From the NCBI RefSeq assembly GCF_937912035.1, contig NZ_CALDPF010000028.1, forward strand, positions 1 through 64,000: a DNA stretch of 64,000 nucleotides, given 5' to 3'. Below are positions 51,055-60,784 of the stretch, in pieces. Each line of letters begins with the position of its first letter. Position 1 is the stretch's first letter. The notes beneath the pieces are model-generated. The model was not told the DNA's origin. It saw nothing but the letters and a program-made list of their open reading frames with translations, and made no database searches. This DNA is from an uncultured Bacteroides sp. (lineage in GTDB: Bacteria; Bacteroidota; Bacteroidia; Bacteroidales; Bacteroidaceae). The translations under genes and the position numbers were made by a program.

Positions 51055-51132
51055 TCAGATAAGTGTAAGAATGTGTTAAGATAAATTTTGAAGTATTAGT
51101 TTGTAAATATTGGTTCAAAAAACTTAATATAT

Positions 51133-51207
51133 TAAATTTGCATCATTCTCCTTTGTGATGCTTTAGAAAAGTCAAGAGCTGAATGGATTATATAACATTC
51201 AGCTCTT
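51133..51207 (+). promoter_or_regulatory. Promoter-like box and hairpins before GH31
   Basis: A -7 box TAAATTTG lies at 51133-51140. It is followed by a small stem (GCATCA/TGATGC, 51140-51161) and a perfect 12-bp stem, AAGAGCTGAATG (51174-51185) with CATTCAGCTCTT (51196-51207). The second may end the upstream acetyl-CoA hydrolase transcript or act as a leader attenuator for GH31; position after the -7 box favours the latter but both are possible. Confidence 0.55.
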
Positions 51208-51258
51208 TAAATTCTTAAGAGTGTAATGATTATAATTTATCTATAATTAATAAGTTTT

Positions 51259-53742
51259 ATGAACCGGTTTTGTCTTTTTGTGGTAGCATTTATAGCTACA
51301 GTTTCACTTGAGGCGCAGATTGTTGAGAAAACTTCTAACGGTGTTAAATTTTCAACAGCAGAACCTACTCTCAATGGAGAGGTTATTTTCTACTCTTCTT
51401 CTATTGTTCGTGTTGTGAAGTATCCTTCACTTCAAATGCCAGAAAAGAAAAGTTATCCTGTGGTTATGAGTCCTCAGAAGGTTGAGATTTCTTTTGAGCA
51501 AGAAGGAGATGATATGATTATGAAAACTGCCAATTTGATGGTAGTGCTTGATACTAGAACTGGGCAAGTGGAATATTCAAAACTTGATGGTGAAAGACTT
51601 CTTTCAGAAAAGCCATACGGTACAAATTTTCTTCCTCGCAAGGATGTGAATAGGGATTCATATACCGTAAGTCAATCGTTTATGCTTCAGCCGAAGGAAA
51701 TTATCTACGGACTTGGACAAAGACAGATGGGAGTAATGAATCATCGTAATCAACAGATTGAACTAAGAAATGTAAATACTAATATTTGTATTCCTTATTT
51801 TACCTCTGAAAAAGGGTATGGAGTTTATTGGGATAATCCGGCTATTTCTCAGTTTAATGATACTCCATACGAGACTTCTTTCTCTTCTCAGGTAGGATTG
51901 CTCTCAGATTATTATTTCCTATATGAAGATGGTACAATGGATGGAGTTATTTCGTCATTGCGTGATTTAACCGGCAAGGCTACAATGTTCCCTTTATGGA
52001 CCATGGGGTACTGGCAGTGCAGGGAGAGATATAAGAGTCCGGATGAACTATGTGATATTCTTGATAAATATCGTGAATTAAAAGTGCCTATCGATGGTAT
52101 TGTACAGGACTGGCAGTACTGGGGATGTGACTCCAATTGGAATGCTATGAAATTTATGAATCCTCGTTATATCAATAAAGTTGGTAATAAAGAATGGATG
52201 AAGTATATACCTAAAGGACATAATGCCGATAATGAGGCAGTAATGAAAAAGAAACCTCGTATTAAAAGTCCTCAGGAAATGGTGGATCATGTGCATAAAC
52301 AGAATGCACATCTTATGATTTCCATTTGGGCAAGTTTCGGGCCTTGGACAGAACAATATAAGGAACTGAAAAAAATGAATGCTCTTATACCGATAGATAC
52401 TTGGCCAATGAATTCTGGTACAGTTCCATACGATCCTTTTAATGAAAAAGCGCGTGACTTATACTGGAAATATCTTACTCCTATGTATAACATGGGTATG
52501 GATGCATGGTGGACTGATTCTACGGAACCTGACCATTTTAACGTGAAGGATAGTGATTTTAATCTTATGACAGCCGACGGTTCCTTCCGTTCCGTTGTAA
52601 ATGCCTTTCCTCTTGTTACCAATAAGGGTATATATGAACATCAGCGTGAGGTGTCAGATGAAAAACGTCTATTCCTTATGACTCGTTCTTCCTATCTTGG
52701 ACAGCATCATTACGGTTCATTCAGTTGGAGTGGTGACGTTGTATCAAGTTGGAGAACTATGAAACAGCAGATACCGGCTGGTCTTAACTATATGCTTTGC
52801 GGTATACCTTTCTGGACTACTGACTTGGCAGGATTCTTCGGATGGGAGTATAATAATGACTGGAATAATGTTGCATATCAGGAACTTCATGTGCGCTGGT
52901 TCCAGTGGGGATGTTTCCAACCTATGATGCGTAATCACTGTTCTTCTCCAATGATGAACGAAATCTGGTTGTTCGGTAAGGAAGGCGATTGGGCGTACGA
53001 TGCTCAGAAGCGTATTATAGAACTGCGCTACAGACTTCTTCCTTATATTTACAGTACAGCTGGAGAGTGTGTGCATAAGGATGGTGTAATGATGCGTCCT
53101 CTTGTTATGGATTTCATTTCTGACAGAAAAGCTATTCAGCTTGATGATGAGTATATGTTTGGACGTAATATTCTTGCTTGTCCAGTTACTGAACCTCTTT
53201 ATACAAAGAAGGTTGAAGGTAATAAGGGCGTAACTATTGTAGATGATGTGTCTACTGCAAGCAAACCGTATGAAGTATATCTCCCAAAAGGCAGCAAATG
53301 GATTGATTTCTGGACAAACGAAGTATTTGAAGGTGGTCAGGACGTTAAGCGTGAATGTCCTATATCTATAATGCCAGTCTATATTAAGGCAGGAAGTATT
53401 ATGCCTCTTGGACCTGTTGTGCAATATTCTGAAGAAAAGAAATGGGATAATCTTGATATATGTATATATCCTGGTGCAGACGGAGAGTTTACACTTTATG
53501 AAGATGAATTCGATAATTATAATTACGAAAAAGGTATGTATTCGAATATCAAATTTGTTTGGAATGACTCTGAACATACCCTTACTGTATGCGACCGTGA
53601 AGGAGAATTCCCTAAAATGTTGAAAAAACGTAGCTTTAACATTACTGTAATGCAGCCCGGCAAACCTTCTGCTGAGAAAGTTATCAGTACTGCAGATAAA
53701 AAGGTACTTTATTCAGGCAAGAAGGTTGTTGTAAAACTTTAA
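51259..53742 (+). CDS. GH31-family alpha-glycosidase
   Basis: An 827-aa secreted enzyme (signal peptide to about residue 20, ending LEAQ). Domains in order: N-terminal beta-sandwich of galactose-mutarotase type (about 25-200), catalytic TIM barrel (about 230-600) and C-terminal sandwiches with a DUF5110-like end. The catalytic nucleophile is Asp420 in WWTDSTEPDHF and the acid/base Asp493 in FSWSGDVVSSW. GH31 includes alpha-xylosidases, alpha-glucosidases and alpha-galactosidases; the WTDSTEP form, where many have DMNEP, does not settle the choice. It leads a plus-strand run with two GH43 genes, so it probably removes an alpha-linked side-chain sugar. Confidence 0.92.
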   Translation: MNRFCLFVVAFIATVSLEAQIVEKTSNGVKFSTAEPTLNGEVIFYSSSIVRVVKYPSLQMPEKKSYPVVMSPQKVEISFEQEGDDMIMKTANLMVVLDTRTGQVEYSKLDGERLLSEKPYGTNFLPRKDVNRDSYTVSQSFMLQPKEIIYGLGQRQMGVMNHRNQQIELRNVNTNICIPYFTSEKGYGVYWDNPAISQFNDTPYETSFSSQVGLLSDYYFLYEDGTMDGVISSLRDLTGKATMFPLWTMGYWQCRERYKSPDELCDILDKYRELKVPIDGIVQDWQYWGCDSNWNAMKFMNPRYINKVGNKEWMKYIPKGHNADNEAVMKKKPRIKSPQEMVDHVHKQNAHLMISIWASFGPWTEQYKELKKMNALIPIDTWPMNSGTVPYDPFNEKARDLYWKYLTPMYNMGMDAWWTDSTEPDHFNVKDSDFNLMTADGSFRSVVNAFPLVTNKGIYEHQREVSDEKRLFLMTRSSYLGQHHYGSFSWSGDVVSSWRTMKQQIPAGLNYMLCGIPFWTTDLAGFFGWEYNNDWNNVAYQELHVRWFQWGCFQPMMRNHCSSPMMNEIWLFGKEGDWAYDAQKRIIELRYRLLPYIYSTAGECVHKDGVMMRPLVMDFISDRKAIQLDDEYMFGRNILACPVTEPLYTKKVEGNKGVTIVDDVSTASKPYEVYLPKGSKWIDFWTNEVFEGGQDVKRECPISIMPVYIKAGSIMPLGPVVQYSEEKKWDNLDICIYPGADGEFTLYEDEFDNYNYEKGMYSNIKFVWNDSEHTLTVCDREGEFPKMLKKRSFNITVMQPGKPSAEKVISTADKKVLYSGKKVVVKL

Positions 53743-53780
53743 TATGATTATTATCAAATTCAATAAATCATTTTTATAAA

Positions 53781-55694
53781 ATGAAAACATATAAACTTTT
53801 ATTGATTTTGGGATGTGCATGCAGTATGCTGACTTCTTGTTTTTCAGGTAATTCAAAATATTCAGCTTCAGTTGATAATGCAGATAAGTATACAGGTTAT
53901 CTTTTTGTCTATTTCGAAGGAATGGGAACTCCCGAACTTCAGGAACAATTGCGCTTTGCAATCAGTACAGATGCGGTGAACTGGACTGCTCTGAACGGAA
54001 ATCAGCCAATTGTCGCTTCAGATACTATATCTAAGAGTGGAGGTATACGCGACCCGCATATTCTTAGGGGAGAAGACGGAAAATCATATTATATGGTAGC
54101 CACTGATATGTTCACCGTTAAGAATGGTTGGGGAGAGAATCCGGGAATTGTTCTTATGAAATCGGACGATCTTATAAACTGGTCACACTCTTATATCGCC
54201 CTTGCTGAAGATTATCCTGAAAATTTTGGCAATGCACACTGGGTATGGGCACCGCAGACTATTTATGATCCGGTGGCTAAGAAATATATGATTTATTTCA
54301 CACTCAATAGGAAAGAAGTTGGAGGATTGGTTACTTATTATGCATACGCTAATGAAGATTTTACTTCATTCGAGAGTGAACCTAAGGAGCTATTTAGCGC
54401 AAAATACGGATCTATTGACAATGATATTATATTTAAGGATGGCACTTATCATCTTTTCTATAAAGGAAATACCAAAGATGAAAATGGTAAGGAAGTAAAG
54501 AATGGTATACAGAAGGCTACCTCAAAATCCCTACATGGGCCATGGGTTGAGGATTTCAAGTATCATGATGCTTATGCCGGCAAGACTCCTGTTGAAGGCT
54601 CAAGTATATTCAAACTTAACGGTTCTGAAACATACGTCCTGATGTACGACTTGTATACTTCAGGAAAATATGAATATCAGACAAGTAACGATCTTTGTAC
54701 TTTCGACTCTGTACCTAAACAGTTCAGTAAGGATTTCTTTCCACGACATGGTAGTGTGATTTCCATTACACAGTCTGAAATGGATGCGCTTATAAAAAAA
54801 TGGGGACGCAGGACTTTCAAGGCCGAAAGTAATCCTATTATAACCCACAAACATACAGCAGACCCGGCGGCATTGGTTGTAGGTGACTCTTTGTGGTTGT
54901 TTACAGGACATGATTTCGAAGGAAATCAGAAAGGGTATAAGCTTAAGGACTGGTGTGTATTCTCAACTCCGGATATGGTTAACTGGACCGAATATCCTAC
55001 TCCGCTTAAGGTGGCCGACTTTAAATGGGATAAGACAGGAGCAGCATACGCGGCCCATGTGGTAGAGAAGAATGGTAAGTACTACTATTTTATAAGCACT
55101 AATGGATCTGGAATTGGTGTGGCTATAGCAGATTGTCCTGAAGGACCTTACAAAGATGTAATTGGTAAACCTCTCCTTACTAAGGAAGACTGTTTTGGAG
55201 CTACCCATTCTTGGGTATGTATCGGTCCTGCGGTATTTATTGATGATGATGGTCAGGCTTGGATTTTCTGGGGAAACCAGATTTGCTATTATGCCAAGTT
55301 GAAGGATAATATGACCGAAATAGATGGTGAAATAAAACGGATTGATTTTGAAGGGTTTAAGTTTACCGAGGCTCCTTGGGTACATAAATACAACGGTAAA
55401 TATTATCTTACTTATGCAACCGGATGGCCTGAGAAGATAGCTTATGCTATAGCTGATAATATAGAAGGGCCTTACGAGTATAAAGGTATATTGTGTGAAA
55501 TAGCAGGAAATTGTAATACCACTCATCCTTCTATAGTGGAATTCAAGGGTAAATGGTATTTCTTTACACATAACGGTGGGTTACATGACGGAACTAGTTA
55601 TAGCCGTTCTGTGTGTGTGGAGGAATTGAATTACAATGCTGACGGAACTATTAAGAAAATAAATATCAGTACGGAAAGTATCTATGGCAGATAA
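53781..55694 (+). CDS. Tandem GH43-GH43 lipoprotein
   Basis: A 637-aa protein with a lipoprotein signal (LTSCFS) and two complete five-bladed GH43-like propellers. The first half has base Asp in GGIRDPHILRG, pKa-modulating Asp in GSIDNDIIFKDG and acid Glu in VEGSSIFKL. The second, from about residue 340, has TADPAALVVG, GPAVFIDDDGQAW and TEAPWVHKYNGKYY. Both therefore appear catalytically complete. GH43 enzymes are mostly alpha-L-arabinofuranosidases, beta-xylosidases or beta-galactosidases, here probably for arabinan or galactan side chains. The first half resembles the next gene (GH43_34-like); the second belongs to another subfamily. Confidence 0.88.
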   Translation: MKTYKLLLILGCACSMLTSCFSGNSKYSASVDNADKYTGYLFVYFEGMGTPELQEQLRFAISTDAVNWTALNGNQPIVASDTISKSGGIRDPHILRGEDGKSYYMVATDMFTVKNGWGENPGIVLMKSDDLINWSHSYIALAEDYPENFGNAHWVWAPQTIYDPVAKKYMIYFTLNRKEVGGLVTYYAYANEDFTSFESEPKELFSAKYGSIDNDIIFKDGTYHLFYKGNTKDENGKEVKNGIQKATSKSLHGPWVEDFKYHDAYAGKTPVEGSSIFKLNGSETYVLMYDLYTSGKYEYQTSNDLCTFDSVPKQFSKDFFPRHGSVISITQSEMDALIKKWGRRTFKAESNPIITHKHTADPAALVVGDSLWLFTGHDFEGNQKGYKLKDWCVFSTPDMVNWTEYPTPLKVADFKWDKTGAAYAAHVVEKNGKYYYFISTNGSGIGVAIADCPEGPYKDVIGKPLLTKEDCFGATHSWVCIGPAVFIDDDGQAWIFWGNQICYYAKLKDNMTEIDGEIKRIDFEGFKFTEAPWVHKYNGKYYLTYATGWPEKIAYAIADNIEGPYEYKGILCEIAGNCNTTHPSIVEFKGKWYFFTHNGGLHDGTSYSRSVCVEELNYNADGTIKKINISTESIYGR

Positions 55695-55787
55695 ATGATT
55701 ATTGTTTAGTGCTAAATATTTTTTTATCAGGATATATTTTCATTAAGTTCTAATTTTTTAGCTTTATCCAGTAAATATATTACATTC

Positions 55788-56852
55788 ATGAATTATAATC
55801 TTTTTAGAAACTTATTAATATTGTTGTCTGTACTTTTGGGTTTTCAGCAATGTTCACAAAAGTATACGGAAAAGCAGTATGTTCCAACAGAAGAAGATAT
55901 GAGTGCCTATTTAATGGTTTTCCATACTGATGAAACGCATAGCCTTCACATGGCTGTCAGTTGGGACGGATATACTTTTACTGCCCTGAATGATGCTAGA
56001 CCTGTAATTAAGGGCGATACCATTGCTATGCAGAAGGGTATTCGGGATCCTCATATTTACAGAGGACCGGATGGCGCTTTTTATCTAGCTATGACCGATC
56101 TTCATATTTATGCACAAAGAGAAGGGTATAGGGATACCGAGTGGGAAAGAAGTGGTGAAGATTACGGTTGGGGAAACAACCGTGGGCTTGTTCTTATGAA
56201 ATCCCGTGATTTGATTAACTGGTCGCGTGCAAATGTGAGATTCGATACATTGTCTGATGAAATGTCGGAAGTTGGGTGTGTATGGGCACCGGAAGTTACT
56301 TATGACCATAATAAAGGAAAACTTATGATTTATTATACCATGAGATATGGCAACGGACGGAATAAACTCTATTATGTCTATGTGAACGATGATTTCAATA
56401 AACTTGAATCTATGCCGAAAATACTGTTTGATTATCCGGTAGAAGGTTGCTCTGCTATAGATGGTGATATAACTTATCATAACGGCAAGTATCATTTGTT
56501 TTACGTGGCTCATGACGGTACTCCAGGTATCAAACATGCCATTTCCGATAGTGCTTCTTGTGGATATGAATATATGCCTGGGTGGTGTGATTTTGAGAAT
56601 GGTGCTTGTGAAGCTCCTAATGTGTGGAAACGTATTGGCGAAGACAAGTGGGTTCTCATGTATGATATTTATAGTATTAATCCTCATAACTTCGGGTTTA
56701 TTGAGACGTCCGATTTTAAAACATTCAAGAATCTGGGACGTTTTAATGAAGGTGCAATGAAAACTACAAACTTTGTGTCGCCAAAACATGGGGCGGTTAT
56801 TCATCTTACTAAGGATGAGGCTAAGAGATTGGAAGAATTTTGGCGAAGATAG
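55788..56852 (+). CDS. GH43-family lipoprotein (single domain)
   Basis: A 354-aa exported enzyme with a lipoprotein signal (GFQQCS). One propeller with base Asp in KGIRDPHIYRG, pKa-modulating Asp in SAIDGDITYHNGKYH and acid Glu in CEAPNVWKR. It is a paralogue of the N-terminal half of the preceding protein (shared GIRDPHI, NRGLVLMKSRDLINWS against NPGIVLMKSDDLINWS, KYHLFY against TYHLFY, and the C-terminal PRHGSVI/PKHGAVI). It may have arisen by duplication. It follows the tandem gene by 93 bases and is the last pectin gene of the region. Confidence 0.88.
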   Translation: MNYNLFRNLLILLSVLLGFQQCSQKYTEKQYVPTEEDMSAYLMVFHTDETHSLHMAVSWDGYTFTALNDARPVIKGDTIAMQKGIRDPHIYRGPDGAFYLAMTDLHIYAQREGYRDTEWERSGEDYGWGNNRGLVLMKSRDLINWSRANVRFDTLSDEMSEVGCVWAPEVTYDHNKGKLMIYYTMRYGNGRNKLYYVYVNDDFNKLESMPKILFDYPVEGCSAIDGDITYHNGKYHLFYVAHDGTPGIKHAISDSASCGYEYMPGWCDFENGACEAPNVWKRIGEDKWVLMYDIYSINPHNFGFIETSDFKTFKNLGRFNEGAMKTTNFVSPKHGAVIHLTKDEAKRLEEFWRR

Positions 56853-56982
56853 CCAAATGATTAAAAGTTGTTTTAAATGATGCGGGCAGTAACAAGAACA
56901 GAAGTATATGATACTTTATCTATTGTTGCTGCTTTTTACTTTCATTCTATTGTCTTTTGGGGTATCTTTATTTTTTTTATTG

Positions 56983-56990
56983 TATCTTTG
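56983..56990 (+). promoter_or_regulatory. leuS -7 promoter element
   Basis: TATCTTTG, with a TTTG at 56956-56959 as possible -33; 50 bases before the leuS start. Confidence 0.7.
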
Positions 56991-57040
56991 CAAACAAATT
57001 GTATAAATAACGTAAAATCAAATATATAAAGTACATCGCT

Positions 57041-59875
57041 ATGGAATATAATTTCAGGGAGATAGAAAAAAAATGGCAACAGAAGTGGGTGGAAAACAAG
57101 ACCTACAAAGTTTCGGAAGATGAATCAAAAAAGAAGTTTTATGTGTTGAATATGTTCCCTTATCCGTCGGGAGCAGGACTTCACGTAGGTCACCCGCTGG
57201 GATATATTGCCAGCGATATATATGCCCGATACAAGCGACTTCAGGGTTTCAATGTGCTTAATCCGATGGGGTATGATGCATACGGATTGCCAGCAGAACA
57301 GTATGCAATCCAGACAGGTCAGCATCCGGCTGTAACTACAGCTGCCAATATCGCACGCTATCGTGAACAGCTTGACAAAATCGGTTTTTGCTTTGACTGG
57401 GACCGCGAAGTTCGTACTTGTGAACCTGATTATTATCACTGGACACAGTGGGCTTTCCAGAAGATGTTCAACAGCTATTACTGCAACTCATGCGGTAAGG
57501 CTCAGCCTATCGAGAATCTGGTTAAGGCTTTCGAAACAAAAGGTACTGAAGGACTTGATGTAGCTTGTGGTGAAGAATTGAGTTTCACTGCCGAAGAATG
57601 GAACACAAAATCAGAAAAGGAACAGCAGGAAATTCTGATGAACTACCGTATAGCTTATCTTGGCGAGACTATGGTGAACTGGTGTCCTGCACTGGGTACT
57701 GTATTGGCCAACGATGAGGTTGTGGATGGTGTTTCTGAACGTGGAGGTCATCCTGTAGTACAGAAAAAAATGCGTCAGTGGTGCTTGAGAGTTTCTGCTT
57801 ATGCACAGAGATTGCTCGACGGACTTGAAACTGTTGACTGGACAGACTCTCTGAAAGAAACACAGCGTAACTGGATTGGCCGTTCAGAAGGTGCTGAAGT
57901 TCGTTTCAAGGTTAAGGACAGTGACATGGAGTTCACTATCTTTACAACACGTGCGGATACAATGTTCGGTGTTACTTTCATGGTTCTTGCTCCTGAAAGC
58001 GAACTGGTGGCACAACTTACTACTGAGGCTCAGAAAGTAGAAGTTGAGGCTTACCTTGACCGTACAAAGAAACGTACTGAACGCGAACGTATATCAGACC
58101 GCCGTGTGACAGGTGTGTTTAGTGGTTCGTATGCGGTAAATCCGTTCACAGGTGAGGCTGTACCTATCTGGATCAGTGACTATGTACTTGCCGGTTATGG
58201 TACAGGTGCAATCATGGCCGTTCCTGCTCACGACAGTCGTGACTATGCTTTTGCAAAACATTTCAACTTGCCTATTGTTCCGCTGGTTGAAGGGTGTGAT
58301 GTCAGTGAAGAAAGCTTCGATGCCAAAGAAGGTATTGTTTGCAACTCTCCAAAAGCCGGAGCAACTCCATATTGCGATTTGAACCTTAACGGTCTTACAA
58401 TAAAGGAAGCTATCGCTACTACAAAGAAATATGTAAAGGAACATAACCTCGGACGTGTAAAGGTTAACTTCCGTTTGCGTGACGCAATCTTCTCACGTCA
58501 GCGTTACTGGGGTGAACCATTCCCTGTTTACTACAAGGACGGTATGCCATATATGATAGACGAGAGCAAATTGCCTTTGCAGTTGCCTGAAGTTGCCAAG
58601 TTCCTTCCTACTGAGTCTGGCGAACCTCCATTGGGACATGCCACAAAATGGGCTTGGGACGTAAATGCCGGCGAGGTGGTTGAAAACTCTAAGATAGACA
58701 ATGTAAATGTATTTCCTCTTGAACTTAATACAATGCCTGGTTTTGCAGGTTCAAGCGCATATTATCTGCGTTATATGGATCCACACAACGATAAGGCACT
58801 CGTATCTGAAAAGGCAGACAGATATTGGCAGAATGTTGACCTCTATGTAGGTGGTACTGAACATGCAACAGGTCATTTGATATATTCACGTTTTTGGAAC
58901 AAATTCTTGTTTGATCTCGGTGTAAGCGTTAAGGAAGAACCATTCCAAAAGCTTGTAAACCAGGGTATGATTCAGGGCCGAAGCAACTTTGTATATCGTA
59001 TCAAGGATACAAACACATTCGTTTCTCTCGGACTGAAAGACCAGTATGACGTTACTCCTCTTCATGTTGACGTAAATATCGTATCAAACGATATCCTCGA
59101 TGTTGAGGCATTCAAGAACTGGCGTCCTGAATATAATAATGCAGAATTCATTCTTGAAGACGGCAAGTATGTATGCGGATGGGCGGTAGAGAAGATGAGT
59201 AAGTCTATGTACAACGTAGTAAACCCTGATATGATTGTTGAACGTTACGGAGCAGATACATTACGTATGTATGAAATGTTCCTTGGCCCTATCGAACAGT
59301 CTAAGCCATGGGATACTAACGGTATAGATGGTGTTCATCGTTTCTTGAAGAAATTGTGGAGTCTGTTCTATAGCCGTAATGACGAATTCCTTCCTCAGGA
59401 CGGTGAAGCTACAAAAGAAGAACTAAAGGCAGTACACAAACTGATAAAGAAAGTGACTGGAGATATTGAGACATTCTCTTACAACACTTCAATCAGCGCG
59501 TTTATGATTTGTGTAAACGAACTCACTTCATTGAAATGTCGTAATAAGTCTGTATTGAGTGATCTTGTTGTTATCATAGCTCCGTTTGCTCCTCACTTGG
59601 CAGAAGAACTTTGGGCAGCGTTAGGAAATACAACATCTGTTTGTGATGCTCAGTGGCCTGCATTCAACGAAGACTATCTGAAAGAAGATACAGTGAAATA
59701 TACAATATCTTTCAACGGTAAGGCACGTTTCACAATGGAATTTGCTGCAGATGCAGACAATGATACAATCCAGTCTGCAGTTCTAGCTGACGAACAGGCG
59801 CAGAAATGGATTGATGGCAAGACACCTAAGAAGGTGATTATCGTTCCTAAGAAGATAGTAAATGTTGTTCTGTAA
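57041..59875 (+). CDS. leuS: Leucyl-tRNA synthetase
   Basis: Class I synthetase that charges and proofreads tRNA-Leu. The 944-aa protein has the HIGH motif as HVGH (residues 48-51, in PYPSGAGLHVGHP), the CP1 editing domain inserted in the middle (IFTTRADTMFGVTFM) and KMSKS at residues 718-722. It is somewhat longer than E. coli LeuRS (860 aa), with an extra segment around residues 140-220 that includes NSCGKAQPIENL. Three housekeeping genes follow closely (yitT-like, rdgB). Confidence 0.97.
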   Translation: MEYNFREIEKKWQQKWVENKTYKVSEDESKKKFYVLNMFPYPSGAGLHVGHPLGYIASDIYARYKRLQGFNVLNPMGYDAYGLPAEQYAIQTGQHPAVTTAANIARYREQLDKIGFCFDWDREVRTCEPDYYHWTQWAFQKMFNSYYCNSCGKAQPIENLVKAFETKGTEGLDVACGEELSFTAEEWNTKSEKEQQEILMNYRIAYLGETMVNWCPALGTVLANDEVVDGVSERGGHPVVQKKMRQWCLRVSAYAQRLLDGLETVDWTDSLKETQRNWIGRSEGAEVRFKVKDSDMEFTIFTTRADTMFGVTFMVLAPESELVAQLTTEAQKVEVEAYLDRTKKRTERERISDRRVTGVFSGSYAVNPFTGEAVPIWISDYVLAGYGTGAIMAVPAHDSRDYAFAKHFNLPIVPLVEGCDVSEESFDAKEGIVCNSPKAGATPYCDLNLNGLTIKEAIATTKKYVKEHNLGRVKVNFRLRDAIFSRQRYWGEPFPVYYKDGMPYMIDESKLPLQLPEVAKFLPTESGEPPLGHATKWAWDVNAGEVVENSKIDNVNVFPLELNTMPGFAGSSAYYLRYMDPHNDKALVSEKADRYWQNVDLYVGGTEHATGHLIYSRFWNKFLFDLGVSVKEEPFQKLVNQGMIQGRSNFVYRIKDTNTFVSLGLKDQYDVTPLHVDVNIVSNDILDVEAFKNWRPEYNNAEFILEDGKYVCGWAVEKMSKSMYNVVNPDMIVERYGADTLRMYEMFLGPIEQSKPWDTNGIDGVHRFLKKLWSLFYSRNDEFLPQDGEATKEELKAVHKLIKKVTGDIETFSYNTSISAFMICVNELTSLKCRNKSVLSDLVVIIAPFAPHLAEELWAALGNTTSVCDAQWPAFNEDYLKEDTVKYTISFNGKARFTMEFAADADNDTIQSAVLADEQAQKWIDGKTPKKVIIVPKKIVNVVL

Positions 59876-59884
59876 ACCATATTT

Positions 59885-60781
59885 ATGGAAGCATTGTTAA
59901 AAAGAAAATTTGGCCGGGAGACGAAAGACTACCTGGCCATAACTTTAGGTTTGATATGTTACTCTATTGGTTGGGCAGCGTTTCTTTTGCCTTATCAGAT
60001 TACTACGGGTGGAGTGACAGGTATAGCTGCTATAATCTATTATACGACAGGTGTTGAAATCCAAGTCTCATATTTCATCATTAATGCTGTATTTCTTGGG
60101 TTTGCATTGAAAATACTCGGACCAAAGTTCAGTATCAAAACCATATATGCCATAATCATGTTGACATTCTTATTGTGGCTTTTCCAAAGAATATTGGAGG
60201 ATGATAATGGTAAATTACCTATGTTACTTGGACCAGGACAGGATTTTATGGCATGTGTCATCGGTGCCGGACTTTTAGGATTTGGCATTGGATTAGTGTT
60301 TTGTCATAATGGTAGTACAGGTGGTACTGATATAATTGCATGGATTATAAACAAGTATAAAGATGTAACTCTGGGACGTATGATGATGTATTGTGATATA
60401 ATAATTATATCATCTTGTTATTTTATATTTCATGATTGGCGTCGTGTACTGTTTGGATTTTGCGTATTGTTTGTTATGAGTATAGTGATAGATTATGTAA
60501 TTAATAGCACTCGTCAATCTGTACAGTTCCTTATATTTTCACGTAAGCATGATGAAATAGCTCAGGGTATTTCTACTCAGATTAACCGTGGAGTAACTCT
60601 CCTTGACGGAAAAGGATGGTATAGCAAGCAGGACATAAAGGTAGTTGTGGTTCTTGCAAAGAAAAGCCAGTCGCTTGACATCTTCCGTCTGGTGAAAGAT
60701 ATTGATCCTAATGCATTTATTTCCCAAAGTAATGTAGTGGGAGTTTACGGTGAAGGTTTTGACCCATTGAAAGTTAAGTAA
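59885..60781 (+). CDS. YitT-family membrane protein (DUF161/DUF2179)
   Basis: A 298-aa protein with about five or six membrane helices (residues 20-190) and a C-terminal soluble DUF2179 domain (TLLDGKGWYSKQDIKVVVVL). The start follows leuS by 9 bases. Family function is unknown; it is broadly conserved and often called a YitT or YpjC membrane protein. The GSTGGTDIIAWIINKY block is characteristic. Confidence 0.92.
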   Translation: MEALLKRKFGRETKDYLAITLGLICYSIGWAAFLLPYQITTGGVTGIAAIIYYTTGVEIQVSYFIINAVFLGFALKILGPKFSIKTIYAIIMLTFLLWLFQRILEDDNGKLPMLLGPGQDFMACVIGAGLLGFGIGLVFCHNGSTGGTDIIAWIINKYKDVTLGRMMMYCDIIIISSCYFIFHDWRRVLFGFCVLFVMSIVIDYVINSTRQSVQFLIFSRKHDEIAQGISTQINRGVTLLDGKGWYSKQDIKVVVVLAKKSQSLDIFRLVKDIDPNAFISQSNVVGVYGEGFDPLKVK

Positions 60782-60784
60782 ATT

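Noticed and set aside
52744..53577. 277-aa open frame on the minus strand over GH31
   Set aside because: Antisense to the GH31 barrel and C-terminal domains; composition is typical of a shadow frame.
56085..56804. 239-aa open frame on the minus strand over GH43
   Set aside because: Antisense to an intact GH43 gene with all catalytic residues; no start context or domain.
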